Positions 46,484 to 55,077 of a stretch of 64,000 bases of DNA are shown in pieces; the first letter of the stretch is position 1; each line of letters opens with the position of its first letter. The notes beneath the pieces were generated by a model that did not search any database, had not been told where the DNA came from, and saw only the letters and a program-made list of their open reading frames with translations. The stretch is from Bacteroides faecium (GTDB lineage Bacteria > Bacteroidota > Bacteroidia > Bacteroidales > Bacteroidaceae): NCBI RefSeq assembly GCF_012113595.1, contig NZ_CP050831.1:6448001-6512000 (forward strand). The letters are read 5' to 3'. The translations under genes were made by a program, and so were the position numbers.

Positions 46484-47013
46484 TGAAAAAGTCAACACTC
46501 ACCTTTATTCTGTTATCCCTCATCGCAATGTACGCCAACGGACAGGCAGATAACAAACATTTCTCTTATACTGTATCTATCGGAACCGGGTTCTCCATGA
46601 GCCAACCTTCGCATACACCTTTCATCGGACAAATCATTGCTCATTATCACATCAATCAGCGGTTTACCGTCGGTGCCGGCAGTGGTTTATCTGTTTATGA
46701 GAAAGCGCTTATCCCATTATATGCCAACGCACAGTTCTTCATTACCCAACCCAGAAAGCTAACTCCTTATTTGGAATGTAATATCGGCGGCTCATTCGCT
46801 GCCGCCAAAGAAACAAACGGCGGATTTTATCTCTCGCCTTCCGTGGGGGCACAACTAAGACTTACTCAAAAGCTGAAAATGAGTGTAGCGTTAGGCTATG
46901 AAATACAGAAGTTGGAACGGTTAAAGAAACAAACCGACCCGTATTTCCGTACTGAATTTAAGGAAGAATTATCACACCATTCCCTCACCGTGAAAGTCGG
47001 ATTAACCTATTGA
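46483..47013 (+). CDS. Outer-membrane beta-barrel protein (176 aa)
   Basis: The signal peptide ends ANGQA. Alternating strands end in aromatic residues (FSYTVSIGTGFSMSQPSHTPF, LRLTQKLKMSVALGYEIQKL), and the C-terminus HSLTVKVGLTY is a typical barrel closing strand ending in an aromatic residue. Third gene of the TetR operon, start shared with the previous stop (TAATG). Function unknown. Confidence 0.75.
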   Translation: MKKSTLTFILLSLIAMYANGQADNKHFSYTVSIGTGFSMSQPSHTPFIGQIIAHYHINQRFTVGAGSGLSVYEKALIPLYANAQFFITQPRKLTPYLECNIGGSFAAAKETNGGFYLSPSVGAQLRLTQKLKMSVALGYEIQKLERLKKQTDPYFRTEFKEELSHHSLTVKVGLTY

Positions 47014-47021
47014 CTAACGTT

Positions 47022-48905
47022 TCACAATGATTTTATCCACGCATTCATTTCTTCAATGTCCGCCAATGAAGAAGAAAGAGTCTGCCCAGTCTGCAAGGCA
47101 TCAGAACGAAGGTCAACGCGCATATATCCCCAGCCATCCTCATTGCCTTGCAGATAGCCATACTTCCTGTACTCTTCCAGACAACTGTCTGCGCACTCTC
47201 CGTAAAAATCATATTGAAGTTCATCATCTGAAGTCCTTTTATTTGCTATGAATGAACTTTCACCCACCCAGGCAAAGTCTTCCAAATCAACATCTGTGTA
47301 AGCAAGTCCCCCTCTATCGAGTACGGCAACTTCTGCCAAACGCCCTTCATCGAGCATCTTGTAAACGCGGACATAACACCCGCCCTCGTACGGACTTTCA
47401 TCAACAACAAGGAAAAGGCCGGATTTTCCGCAGAACAAAGGAGTATCTATTCCATTGTACTTGTAAACTTCTCCAGTGGCATCGCTCATCGCAAAATAAC
47501 CCCAGCTTTCGAACCCGGAAAAATGGAAGAAATGCAAACCGTAATCAGATTGGTAACCATCATAATACCATTTTCTAAATCCGTCTTCGTCCTCTTCCAG
47601 TGGAGAGTTCAGTAGTGCAAGAGTTCCCTTTTTCCACCGCACGGACAATTGGGCTTTACTGTCTGCATATCGCCCTTTGCCAGGGTCAAGCTGCGTGTTG
47701 CAGCTATCCGCTTTCGCAGCCATGTATGCACTGAATTCAAGTTTTCTCACGTCGGCTCCCGTACTGTCATATATACGTACAGGTATCATTTTCCCACTAT
47801 GGTAGTCATACATACTCTTTCCTATCCGATTGCCGTCTTCGGAATAGTTTTCGATTATAGCACCCGGCGCACCTTTCTCCGAATACGGATAGCTCGCGAA
47901 ATGGCACAGCCGCCCACCGGAGTAATCTCTTATCTCCAACCGCTTTTGAGAACCGATTGTCACAATACCACGTTTCACGGAATCACATCTGCCATCCGTG
48001 AAGCATATCGGCTCGTCGGTTCCTTCTTCAAAATATTGCCGTTTAAGGAGACATTTCTTCTCTCCGTCTTCCAATACATAAGTTTCCTCAATGTGATAGA
48101 GAGGATGTCCCTCTGACGCCTGATATTTGTACTCGTAGTAGTCGGGAGCTTTACTTATGTTGTTGGGATTATTGTAACTATCTTCAGTATGGGCATAATA
48201 CCAACATTCGCTTGGAAACACTTCCTGGTCGTCAATATAATGATTAATCTGCCACAGTCGTCCGTTCGCATGCCATCTCCTTTCTTCTCCGTGAAGTTTC
48301 CCTTCTTTATAGTGCTCAAACCAGTCAGGCTTTCCATCGTAGTACCACCGTTGACGCACTCCGTCGAGTTTGCCACGTGTAGCCTGATAGAAGATATGGG
48401 GATTTCCGTTGGAATTATAAGACTGATAAAGTTCATGAATACTGTCGAGGGTGATAAAACGGTCTACCATGCAATGGGAAGATATGCTGTAATGGCGTAC
48501 TGTATCATTTTTTATTCCGTCCTTATAAACAGTTACCGAATAATAGGGTTCTGACATAAAAGAATCCGTAGAACGGAAATAAAAATTCTTGTAAGCTCCA
48601 TTCATCAATGTATCCTTGTAGAAACAACGTTCCACACCATCAATCTGTTTCCTGCAAATACTGTCGGGTATATATTCCTTTAAGGAAGAGGCTTCCGGTT
48701 CTTTTCGCAATGCCTCGGAAAGCGTATCGGGAAGAAGCCAGTCGCTTCCCTTGTAAAAGTCCATAGAAAAAGCTTCTACAACCACAGGAGAGAATCCGTC
48801 CGAAGTATTTTCTTTTTCTACAGAAGGGGACTGCGAAGTCACTCCGGTCTTTCCGCCGCATGATAGCAACAGTAATGCGCAGCCATATATCAAAGCTTTT
48901 TTCAT
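47022..48905 (-). CDS. Lipoprotein with MORN-like (YwqK-type) repeats
   Basis: About 627 aa from the ATG at 48905; the ATG at 48914 is possible. The lipobox is LLLSC. Residues about 165-225 have antitoxin-YwqK/MORN_2-like repeats (GVRQRWYYDGKPDWFEHYKEGKLHGEERRWHANGRL). The second half is not recognised and includes a possible propeller or beta-rich domain (GLHFFHFSGFESWGYFAMSDATGEVYKYNG). It is secreted to the envelope. Function unknown. Convergent with the OmpA-like barrel gene, 8 bases apart. Confidence 0.75.
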   Translation of the reverse strand: MKKALIYGCALLLLSCGGKTGVTSQSPSVEKENTSDGFSPVVVEAFSMDFYKGSDWLLPDTLSEALRKEPEASSLKEYIPDSICRKQIDGVERCFYKDTLMNGAYKNFYFRSTDSFMSEPYYSVTVYKDGIKNDTVRHYSISSHCMVDRFITLDSIHELYQSYNSNGNPHIFYQATRGKLDGVRQRWYYDGKPDWFEHYKEGKLHGEERRWHANGRLWQINHYIDDQEVFPSECWYYAHTEDSYNNPNNISKAPDYYEYKYQASEGHPLYHIEETYVLEDGEKKCLLKRQYFEEGTDEPICFTDGRCDSVKRGIVTIGSQKRLEIRDYSGGRLCHFASYPYSEKGAPGAIIENYSEDGNRIGKSMYDYHSGKMIPVRIYDSTGADVRKLEFSAYMAAKADSCNTQLDPGKGRYADSKAQLSVRWKKGTLALLNSPLEEDEDGFRKWYYDGYQSDYGLHFFHFSGFESWGYFAMSDATGEVYKYNGIDTPLFCGKSGLFLVVDESPYEGGCYVRVYKMLDEGRLAEVAVLDRGGLAYTDVDLEDFAWVGESSFIANKRTSDDELQYDFYGECADSCLEEYRKYGYLQGNEDGWGYMRVDLRSDALQTGQTLSSSLADIEEMNAWIKSL

Positions 48906-49068
48906 ACCTAACATCTCTTTTTTAATACATAATCGCCACGAAATTAGTTATAAAATCAGAGATTAAAACAGAAGTCTACTGAAAAAGAAAGAATTATCAG
49001 CGACCAAACTATTATTTTGTTCAACAAATACTAACTTTACAACGTTTTTAATATAAAGAACGAACGGC

Positions 49069-50238
49069 ATGATTGTTAGAACGCTACTGGATACAGACCT
49101 CTATAAGTTTACCACATCGTACGCTTATATCAAACTATTTCCCAATGCAATGGGGAAGTTCAGCTTCCATGATAGAAATGAGACTGAATATACTGAAGAA
49201 TTTCTGGAAAGGCTTAAAAATGAAATTGATAAGCTAAGCCGATTGAGACTTACAGAAGAAGAACTGGAATATATGACACGGAATTGCCGGTTCCTTCCGA
49301 GAGTTTACTGGGAATGGCTGTCATCCTTCCGCTTTCATCCGGATAAAATCAAGATACATTTGGATAAGGCGCATCATCTTCGCATCGAAGTCAGTGATTT
49401 TCTCTATAAAGCTACCCTGTATGAAGTACCTTTGCTTGCCATTGTATCCGAAATAAAGAACCAGTTCTTCGGCAATGTAGCCGATATGGATGAAATCTTA
49501 TGCAAATTATCGGAGAAAGTGGAACTGTCCAATCGACATCAGTTACGTTTCTCAGAGTTCGGTACGCGGCGGAGATTCTCTGTCCATGTGCAGGAGACGG
49601 TTATCGGAAAATTAAAAGAAACGGCGCAGTATTGCACAGGCACTTCCAACTGCTATTTTGCGATGAAGTACGACATGAAAATGATGGGTACTCATCCGCA
49701 TGAGTGGTTCATGTTTCATGGAGCACAATTCGGATATAAACACGCCAACTACATGGCGCTCGAAAACTGGGTGAATGTCTATGACGGTGATTTGGGCATT
49801 GCCTTATCCGATACTTATACTTCCGGTATCTTCCTCAGCAATCTCAGCCGCAAACAGGCGAAACTGTTTGACGGTGTCCGCTGCGATTCCGGTAATGAAT
49901 TTGAATTTATAGACAGCCTGGTATCCCGTTACAAGGAACTGGGAATTGACGCGACCACCAAGACTATCGTTTTCAGCAATGCCCTCGATTTCACAAAAGC
50001 ACTGGAGATTCAGGAATATTGCAAGAACAAAATCCGTTGTTCCTTCGGCATCGGGACAAATCTCACCAATGACACCGGATTCGAGCCTTCGAACATTGTC
50101 ATGAAGCTGACACAATGCAAGATGAATGTCAATCAGGAATGGCGGGAATGTATCAAGCTATCCGATGACGAAGGCAAACATACCGGTAGTCCGGAAGAAG
50201 TACAGGCATGTTTGCATGAATTGAGACTGAATAGATGA
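49069..50238 (+). CDS. pncB: Nicotinate phosphoribosyltransferase
   Basis: A 389-aa enzyme of full PncB length. The start LLDTDLYKFTTSYAYIKLFPNAMGKFSFHDRN, SEFGTRRRFSVHVQE (about 163-177), MGTHPHEWFMFHGA and GIGTNLTNDTG are diagnostic. It makes nicotinate mononucleotide from nicotinate and PRPP in NAD salvage, in the cytosol. Single gene followed by a bidirectional terminator. Confidence 0.95.
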   Translation: MIVRTLLDTDLYKFTTSYAYIKLFPNAMGKFSFHDRNETEYTEEFLERLKNEIDKLSRLRLTEEELEYMTRNCRFLPRVYWEWLSSFRFHPDKIKIHLDKAHHLRIEVSDFLYKATLYEVPLLAIVSEIKNQFFGNVADMDEILCKLSEKVELSNRHQLRFSEFGTRRRFSVHVQETVIGKLKETAQYCTGTSNCYFAMKYDMKMMGTHPHEWFMFHGAQFGYKHANYMALENWVNVYDGDLGIALSDTYTSGIFLSNLSRKQAKLFDGVRCDSGNEFEFIDSLVSRYKELGIDATTKTIVFSNALDFTKALEIQEYCKNKIRCSFGIGTNLTNDTGFEPSNIVMKLTQCKMNVNQEWRECIKLSDDEGKHTGSPEEVQACLHELRLNR

Positions 50239-50252
50239 ATTGATTGAAATAA

Positions 50253-50285
50253 AAAAATCCCCGATAGCCGCTACCGAGGATTTTT
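50253..50285. terminator. Bidirectional terminator between pncB and higA
   Basis: AAAAATCC and GGATTTTT arms around an imperfect GC-rich middle. It lies between convergent genes. Confidence 0.8.
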
Positions 50286-50306
50286 CTATTTTAATTAGCC
50301 ACCAAA

Positions 50307-50621
50307 CTACAGCAAGGAAGCACATATTTTCCGCAAGCTCTCCAAACGTGCTATCACATTCTTGTCTTTACGGGCAATTTGCATATTATATCTTGTCTGC
50401 ATATTCACTAACATATCGGCATTAATGCCGGTAGCAGCCTCAACCAACAAAGCAAAATCCGTTGATACAGGACGACGTCCATTCAAAATATCATTCAGCA
50501 TTGTGTATGACACTCCGACCACTTCCGCAAATCGTTTCTGCGATATTCCGCGAGACTGCAATTCGTCTTTTATGATTTCTCCCGGATGTACTGGAATAAA
50601 AGAATATCCTAAATTAGTCAT
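50307..50621 (-). CDS. higA: HigA-type antitoxin
   Basis: A 104-aa protein with the HigA opening (IPVHPGEIIKDELQSRGISQKRFAEVVGVSYTMLNDILNGRRPVS), an XRE HTH. It lies 7 bases after higB, the reversed toxin-first order typical of higBA. It neutralises HigB and represses the operon (family knowledge). Confidence 0.92.
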   Translation of the reverse strand: MTNLGYSFIPVHPGEIIKDELQSRGISQKRFAEVVGVSYTMLNDILNGRRPVSTDFALLVEAATGINADMLVNMQTRYNMQIARKDKNVIARLESLRKICASLL

Positions 50622-50628
50622 ATTACTC

Positions 50629-50946
50629 CTATTTATAATGATTCGTTATATCGATAATAGAACAAATAGTTATGATTGGTTCGGAATCAGTAGTTGATAC
50701 CCTAAACTCCAATCGGTATTGTTTATCTATTCGAATAGATGAAATACCTTTTTTATCTCCGGACAGCACTTCATAATTTAATGAGTTTAAAGGATAAAGC
50801 ACTTCTACATTCAGTGCTTCAGCCAAAGTGACGACCCGCTTCACATAATTCCTTATTACTTGAGGTTGAAAACGATGTTTCTTATCGTTGCATTTGCCTT
50901 CATAGTAAAGTTCTGAAAGATACTCTTTTTCAAACTCAATAACCAT
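50629..50946 (-). CDS. higB: HigB-type toxin (RelE superfamily)
   Basis: A 105-aa protein. FEKEYLSELYYEGKCN, VIRNYVKRVVTLAEA, SIRIDKQYRLEFRV and ICSIIDITNHY are HigB-like. The family cuts mRNA on the ribosome. Here the usual RIxxQYR motif reads RIDKQYRLEF, intact. A minus-strand -7 box TATCTTTG (50969-50976) lies upstream. Confidence 0.9.
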   Translation of the reverse strand: MVIEFEKEYLSELYYEGKCNDKKHRFQPQVIRNYVKRVVTLAEALNVEVLYPLNSLNYEVLSGDKKGISSIRIDKQYRLEFRVSTTDSEPIITICSIIDITNHYK

Positions 50947-51052
50947 TACTCTAATTATTACGACAGTACAAAGATAGCAATTCTTTTAGGAATACACTAA
51001 AAAAGTGGATATAATGATAGCAGTTCTACCAAACTTGCTCAAAGCCATAAGG

Positions 51053-51829
51053 CTATTTTATAAAACCTGCTATCGCTTTATCAAAACGGCTATCCATACA
51101 AGCACTGATATCCGTTGTGACAAACTTGCCTTCATAAAACAGGCTGAATATCGTAGCCGGAGTAGGTGCAGCCTGTGCCTGCTCCATTGTCTCCAGCTTT
51201 ATAATCGTCAAAGGCAGATTTCTTTTGGCGGCGGTTTCCTTCAAAGAACTCATCACATGAAATTCTGCAAACGGACAACGGTTGGAGAAATAAACAGTGA
51301 TACCCTTTTTATCAGGGCATTCTCCTGTTCGTGCAGGCTCATTAAACGTCGGATTCGGAGCATCAACATTTAATTTCTTCACTAACAGACTAAATCCTGT
51401 CGAAAGCTGTTCGCAAACAACAAATCCCTGTCTCAACAGCCATTTGGTATCACTCATAAAATGAAACTTCTTTGTTCCTACTACTGTCACCAAACCGTCC
51501 TTGCCTTGCTGCAAAGCGTCATCTATCGCAGTTTGGAGCAGAGCTTTCGCATACCCTTTTCCTTTATACTGCCCGGCTACCCAAAAGCAATTTATCAACA
51601 AGTAATTGTCAGCCTTCACAGGAACCCACCCGTTTTCGGCCGGGCCGTATTCGATAAATACTTTCGCTCGCTCATTCAAACGACGAAAAACATACCCGTT
51701 TTCAAATTGCTTCTTCAGCCATTCCTTTTTCAGGTTATAACTTTCCTGGCATTTCTTATCCGAGAAAGCGCAGCAGATATGTTCTTTCCTTATGTTGTCT
51801 TTGGTAAGCGTGATAAAGTCGATGTTCAT
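51053..51829 (-). CDS. GNAT N-acetyltransferase with YoaP-like C-terminal domain
   Basis: A 258-aa protein. The N-terminal GNAT domain has LLINCFWVAGQYKGKGYAKALLQ (acetyl-CoA loop Q-x-K-G-x-G, about 82-95) and FHFMSDTKWLLRQGF. From about 155 follows a YoaP-like domain with YFSNRCPFAEFHV. It probably acetylates a small amine; substrate unknown. Single gene. Confidence 0.88.
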   Translation of the reverse strand: MNIDFITLTKDNIRKEHICCAFSDKKCQESYNLKKEWLKKQFENGYVFRRLNERAKVFIEYGPAENGWVPVKADNYLLINCFWVAGQYKGKGYAKALLQTAIDDALQQGKDGLVTVVGTKKFHFMSDTKWLLRQGFVVCEQLSTGFSLLVKKLNVDAPNPTFNEPARTGECPDKKGITVYFSNRCPFAEFHVMSSLKETAAKRNLPLTIIKLETMEQAQAAPTPATIFSLFYEGKFVTTDISACMDSRFDKAIAGFIK

Positions 51830-51971
51830 GGTATCAGTTTTTTATTAGTAGTCTTTTAATGAAATAGTATCGGATATTATATTATCCACAAAGATAAACA
51901 TTCGAGTGTAGCAGTCATTATCCAATCCCGTAAAAATCAATATTATTTAGTAGAAAGTGAGGTACGGGCAT

Positions 51972-52034
51972 AAAAAAAGGAGCAACGCCTTGCTCCAACC
52001 TTTGTTAACCTTAAATCTAATACTATGAAAAACA
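51972..52034 (-). ncRNA. Candidate small RNA, copy 3 of 3
   Basis: Same design as the copies at 42383 and 43651: promoter TTTG 52067-52070, 19 bases, TATCTTTG 52040-52047; core TTAGATTTAAGGTTAACAAA; hairpin GGAGCAAG/TTGCTCC (about 51979-51996) followed on the minus strand by seven T residues (51972-51978). The rest of the gap 51830-52148 shows nothing recognisable. Confidence 0.75.
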
Positions 52035-52039
52035 CAGTG

Positions 52040-52070
52040 CAAAGATACGGACTTTCCGATTATCTGCAAA
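52040..52070 (-). promoter_or_regulatory. Promoter of sRNA copy 3
   Basis: TTTG-N19-TATCTTTG on the minus strand, an exact consensus match. Confidence 0.8.
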
Positions 52071-52148
52071 TTATCCAAATAAAAAAGCATGTTTCATAAC
52101 ATGATTTAAAACTTTCCGAAGAATAACACCTCTTTTATTAATACTTTT

Positions 52149-52472
52149 TCAAGATTTAAATCCCTTCACGGCTCTTTCCAGTCTTTCCAAAGTAAGTTCG
52201 CCGGATTGTCTCCAAAGTTGTTGTCCTTTTCTTAAAAGGATAAATGTAGGCGTTGCTTCGATGGTGTAGAAATCCGTAAGGGCAGTTTCCTGGTCTACAT
52301 CTACTTCCACCACTTCAATCGTGCCTTCCATTAATTTCTTAAATTCCTCAACGACAGGTTTCATACGCTGGCAATGAGGACACCACGTTGCGTAAAATTC
52401 CGCCATTACCCAATCGGCATTAGCCAGCTTCTCTTGATTCCGTTCCTCACGAGCTACTTTCTTCTCTTTCAT
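52149..52472 (-). CDS. Thioredoxin-family protein
   Basis: A 107-aa protein. The active site is CPHC in FYATWCPHCQRMKPVVEEF, with cis-Pro in IEATPTFILLRKG. It has no signal peptide, so it is cytosolic. CPHC is the DsbA-like variant, more oxidising than CGPC (family knowledge). Single gene. Confidence 0.92.
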   Translation of the reverse strand: MKEKKVAREERNQEKLANADWVMAEFYATWCPHCQRMKPVVEEFKKLMEGTIEVVEVDVDQETALTDFYTIEATPTFILLRKGQQLWRQSGELTLERLERAVKGFKS

Positions 52473-52675
52473 AACTGATTACTGTTTTGATTAATAATTG
52501 CTACTTCAACAATGCGAAAAGAAAGAAAGTTTAAAGGGTAAACAATAATACACACAGATTTAACTATTAAATCCACTTGCATTTACCGTCTTTCGTTTCT
52601 AATATCCGGACAGCCGCCCATTGCACAAAAAAGCAACTTTCGTGCAAAAAGAGAACACTCTATTCAAAATTTATT

Positions 52676-52683
52676 TATCTTTG
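52676..52683 (+). promoter_or_regulatory. -7 box of the cobalamin riboswitch
   Basis: TATCTTTG matches TAnnTTTG; the expected -33 box is weak. Transcription would start near 52690, at the first riboswitch bases. Confidence 0.5.
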
Positions 52684-52689
52684 CCGCCG

Positions 52690-52890
52690 AAATGGTTCGG
52701 AATCCGTAGCCAACGGACGACGATTAATAGGGAATCGGGTGCAAATCCCGGACAGTCCCGCTGCTGTGAAACTCTGTTCAATGTCTTATAAATGAACTAA
52801 TTTGACGCCACTGATGTTCTATCGGGAAGGCAAATAAGACAAGAGTCAGTCAGAAGACCTGCCACTTCACGTAAAACGTTCTTCCGCCTC
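52690..52890 (+). promoter_or_regulatory. Cobalamin (B12) riboswitch
   Basis: The consensus elements appear in order: AATAGGGAATCGGGTGCAAA with TCCCGGACAGTCCCGCTGCT, then the B12 box AGTCAGAAGACCTGCC (52848-52863), followed by a regulatory stem region (about 52880-52915). The riboswitch normally blocks expression when adenosylcobalamin or a related cobalamin is bound. It precedes the acyl-CoA carboxylase operon by about 125 bases. A 9-codon reading frame with a good SD (GGTGGA) lies at 52963-52992 between the two. Confidence 0.92.
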
Positions 52891-53015
52891 GTGGATTAGG
52901 AGAAAGGACATCGTTTGTTAAGCCCCAAATCAAGAAAATACTGTGTTTTCATCAGGTGGAGTATGTCCGCAAGGTGGGAAGACATAAAATAGGTATGTAC
53001 TTAATTTAGAAAAGT

Positions 53016-54527
53016 ATGATAAAAAGAATCTTAGTAGCCAATCGCGGTGAGATAGCCGTGAGGGTGATGCGCTCCTGCCGGGAGATGGAAATAACGAGTA
53101 TTGCGATATTTTCCGAGGCAGACCGGACTGCAAAGCACGTGCTCTACGCAGACGAAGCATATTGTGTAGGTCCCGCCGCATCTAAAGAGAGTTATCTGAA
53201 TATAGAAAAAATCATCGAAGTGGCGAAAGCGAACCACGCAGACGCCATTCATCCGGGATATGGCTTCCTGTCCGAGAATGCGGCTTTTGCACGACGCTGC
53301 CAGGAAGAAGGCATTATCTTTATCGGTCCCAATCCGGAAACAATGGAAGCAATGGGCGACAAGATTTCCGCCCGCATCAAGATGATTGAAGCCGGAGTGC
53401 CCGTTGTGCCCGGCACACAAGAAAACCTAAAAAGTGTGGAAGAAGCCGTGGAGCTTTGCAATAAAATCGGTTATCCGGTGATGCTGAAAGCCTCTATGGG
53501 TGGCGGTGGAAAAGGGATGCGCCTTATCCACAGCGCGGAAGAAGTGGAAGAGGCCTATACAACTGCCAAAAGCGAATCTCTTTCTTCTTTCGGTGACGAT
53601 ACGGTTTATCTGGAGAAGTTCGTGGAAGAGCCTCATCACATTGAGTTTCAGATTCTGGGTGACAAGCATGGAAACGTGATTCATCTTTGCGAACGCGAAT
53701 GTTCCGTGCAACGCCGCAATCAGAAGATTGTGGAAGAAACTCCTTCGGTTTTCGTCACTCCGGAATTGCGGAAAGATATGGGAGAAAAAGCGGTGGCTGC
53801 CGCAAAAGCCGTTAATTATATCGGTGCGGGAACTATCGAGTTCCTGGTGGACAAACACCACAACTATTACTTCCTCGAAATGAACACCCGCCTGCAAGTG
53901 GAACACCCCATTACGGAAGAAGTAATCGGTGTAGACCTCGTAAAAGAGCAGATAAAGGTAGCCGACGGACAGGTTCTCCAACTGAAACAGGAAGATATCA
54001 AGCAGCGCGGACACGCTATCGAATGTCGTATCTGTGCTGAAGATACGGAAATGAATTTCATGCCGAGCCCGGGAATCATCAAGCAGATTACAGAACCAAA
54101 CGGTATCGGAGTGCGTATCGACAGTTATGTGTACGAAGGATACGAGATTCCTATTTATTATGACCCGATGATTGGCAAACTGATAGTGTGGGCTACCAAC
54201 CGCGAATATGCTATCGAACGGATGCGCCGCGTGCTTCACGAATACAAGCTGACGGGAGTCAAGAATAATATCAGTTACCTACGTGCCATCATGGATACGC
54301 CCGATTTTGTGGAAGGCCATTACGATACCGGATTCATCGCCAAGAACGGTGAGCACCTGCGTCAGTGCATCATGCGAACCAGCGAACGTGCCGAGAATAT
54401 TGCGTTGATTGCCGCCTACATGGATTACCTGATGAATCTTGAAGAGAACAGCGGTGACACTACCGACAACCGTCCTATCAGTAAATGGAAAGAATTCGGA
54501 TTGCATAAAGGCGTACTTCGTATCTAA
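53016..54527 (+). CDS. Biotin carboxylase subunit of an acyl-CoA carboxylase
   Basis: A 503-aa protein of AccC/PccA type. It starts MIKRILVANRGEIAVRVMRSCREMEI; the ATP-grasp domain shows PVMLKASMGGGGKGMRLI (about 152-169), HIEFQILGDKHGNVIHLCEREC (208-229) and FLEMNTRLQVEHPITEEV (286-303). It carboxylates biotin with bicarbonate and ATP. First gene of a three-gene operon behind a B12 riboswitch. Most likely part of a propionyl-CoA carboxylase or similar acyl-CoA carboxylase; the acyl-CoA cannot be told from this subunit. Confidence 0.92.
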   Translation: MIKRILVANRGEIAVRVMRSCREMEITSIAIFSEADRTAKHVLYADEAYCVGPAASKESYLNIEKIIEVAKANHADAIHPGYGFLSENAAFARRCQEEGIIFIGPNPETMEAMGDKISARIKMIEAGVPVVPGTQENLKSVEEAVELCNKIGYPVMLKASMGGGGKGMRLIHSAEEVEEAYTTAKSESLSSFGDDTVYLEKFVEEPHHIEFQILGDKHGNVIHLCERECSVQRRNQKIVEETPSVFVTPELRKDMGEKAVAAAKAVNYIGAGTIEFLVDKHHNYYFLEMNTRLQVEHPITEEVIGVDLVKEQIKVADGQVLQLKQEDIKQRGHAIECRICAEDTEMNFMPSPGIIKQITEPNGIGVRIDSYVYEGYEIPIYYDPMIGKLIVWATNREYAIERMRRVLHEYKLTGVKNNISYLRAIMDTPDFVEGHYDTGFIAKNGEHLRQCIMRTSERAENIALIAAYMDYLMNLEENSGDTTDNRPISKWKEFGLHKGVLRI

Positions 54528-54546
54528 TTTAAAAAAGCAGTTAATT

Positions 54547-55056
54547 ATGGAAATTCATATAGGTGACCGGGTGGCCGAAGTGGAACTGGTCAGCAAAGAA
54601 GATAATAAAGTGGTACTTACCATCGACGGAAAGCCGTTTGAAGCGGACGTGGTAATGGCGGAAAACGGAACCTGCAACATCCTCATGGACGGTCGCAGCG
54701 CAAACGCGCAACTCATCCGCAAGGAGAACGGAAAAAGCTATAAAGTGAACACGCATTACAGCAGTTTCAATGTTGAAATCGTAGACAGCCAGGCGAAATA
54801 CCTGCGTATGCGCAAGAAAGGCGAGGACGAGCAGAACGACCGCATCACTTCCCCCATGCCGGGCAAAGTAGTAAAAATCCCCGTAACGGCAGGACAGGAA
54901 GTGAAAGCGGGAGACACCGCTATCGTTATCGAAGCCATGAAGATGCAGAGCAACTATAAAGTGACTTCGGATTGCCGTATCAAAGAAATTCTGGTTCAGG
55001 AAGGCGATAACATCACTGGTGACCAGACATTAATAACATTAGAACCGATTGCATAA
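54547..55056 (+). CDS. Biotin carboxyl carrier protein of the carboxylase
   Basis: A 169-aa protein. The start is the ATG at 54547. The C-terminal biotinyl domain has EAMKMQS with the biotinylated Lys 132, preceded by SPMPGKVVKIPVTAGQEVKAGD. The N-terminal part (EIHIGDRVAEVELVSKEDN) is a linker/anchor region. It carries carboxybiotin from the carboxylase to the transferase subunit. 19 bases after the first gene, 21 before the third. Confidence 0.92.
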   Translation: MEIHIGDRVAEVELVSKEDNKVVLTIDGKPFEADVVMAENGTCNILMDGRSANAQLIRKENGKSYKVNTHYSSFNVEIVDSQAKYLRMRKKGEDEQNDRITSPMPGKVVKIPVTAGQEVKAGDTAIVIEAMKMQSNYKVTSDCRIKEILVQEGDNITGDQTLITLEPIA

Positions 55057-55077
55057 CACTAAAAAACGGATTGCATC

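Noticed and set aside
53427..54239. A 270-codon open frame on the minus strand
   Set aside because: Opposite the biotin carboxylase gene; no start signal or motif.
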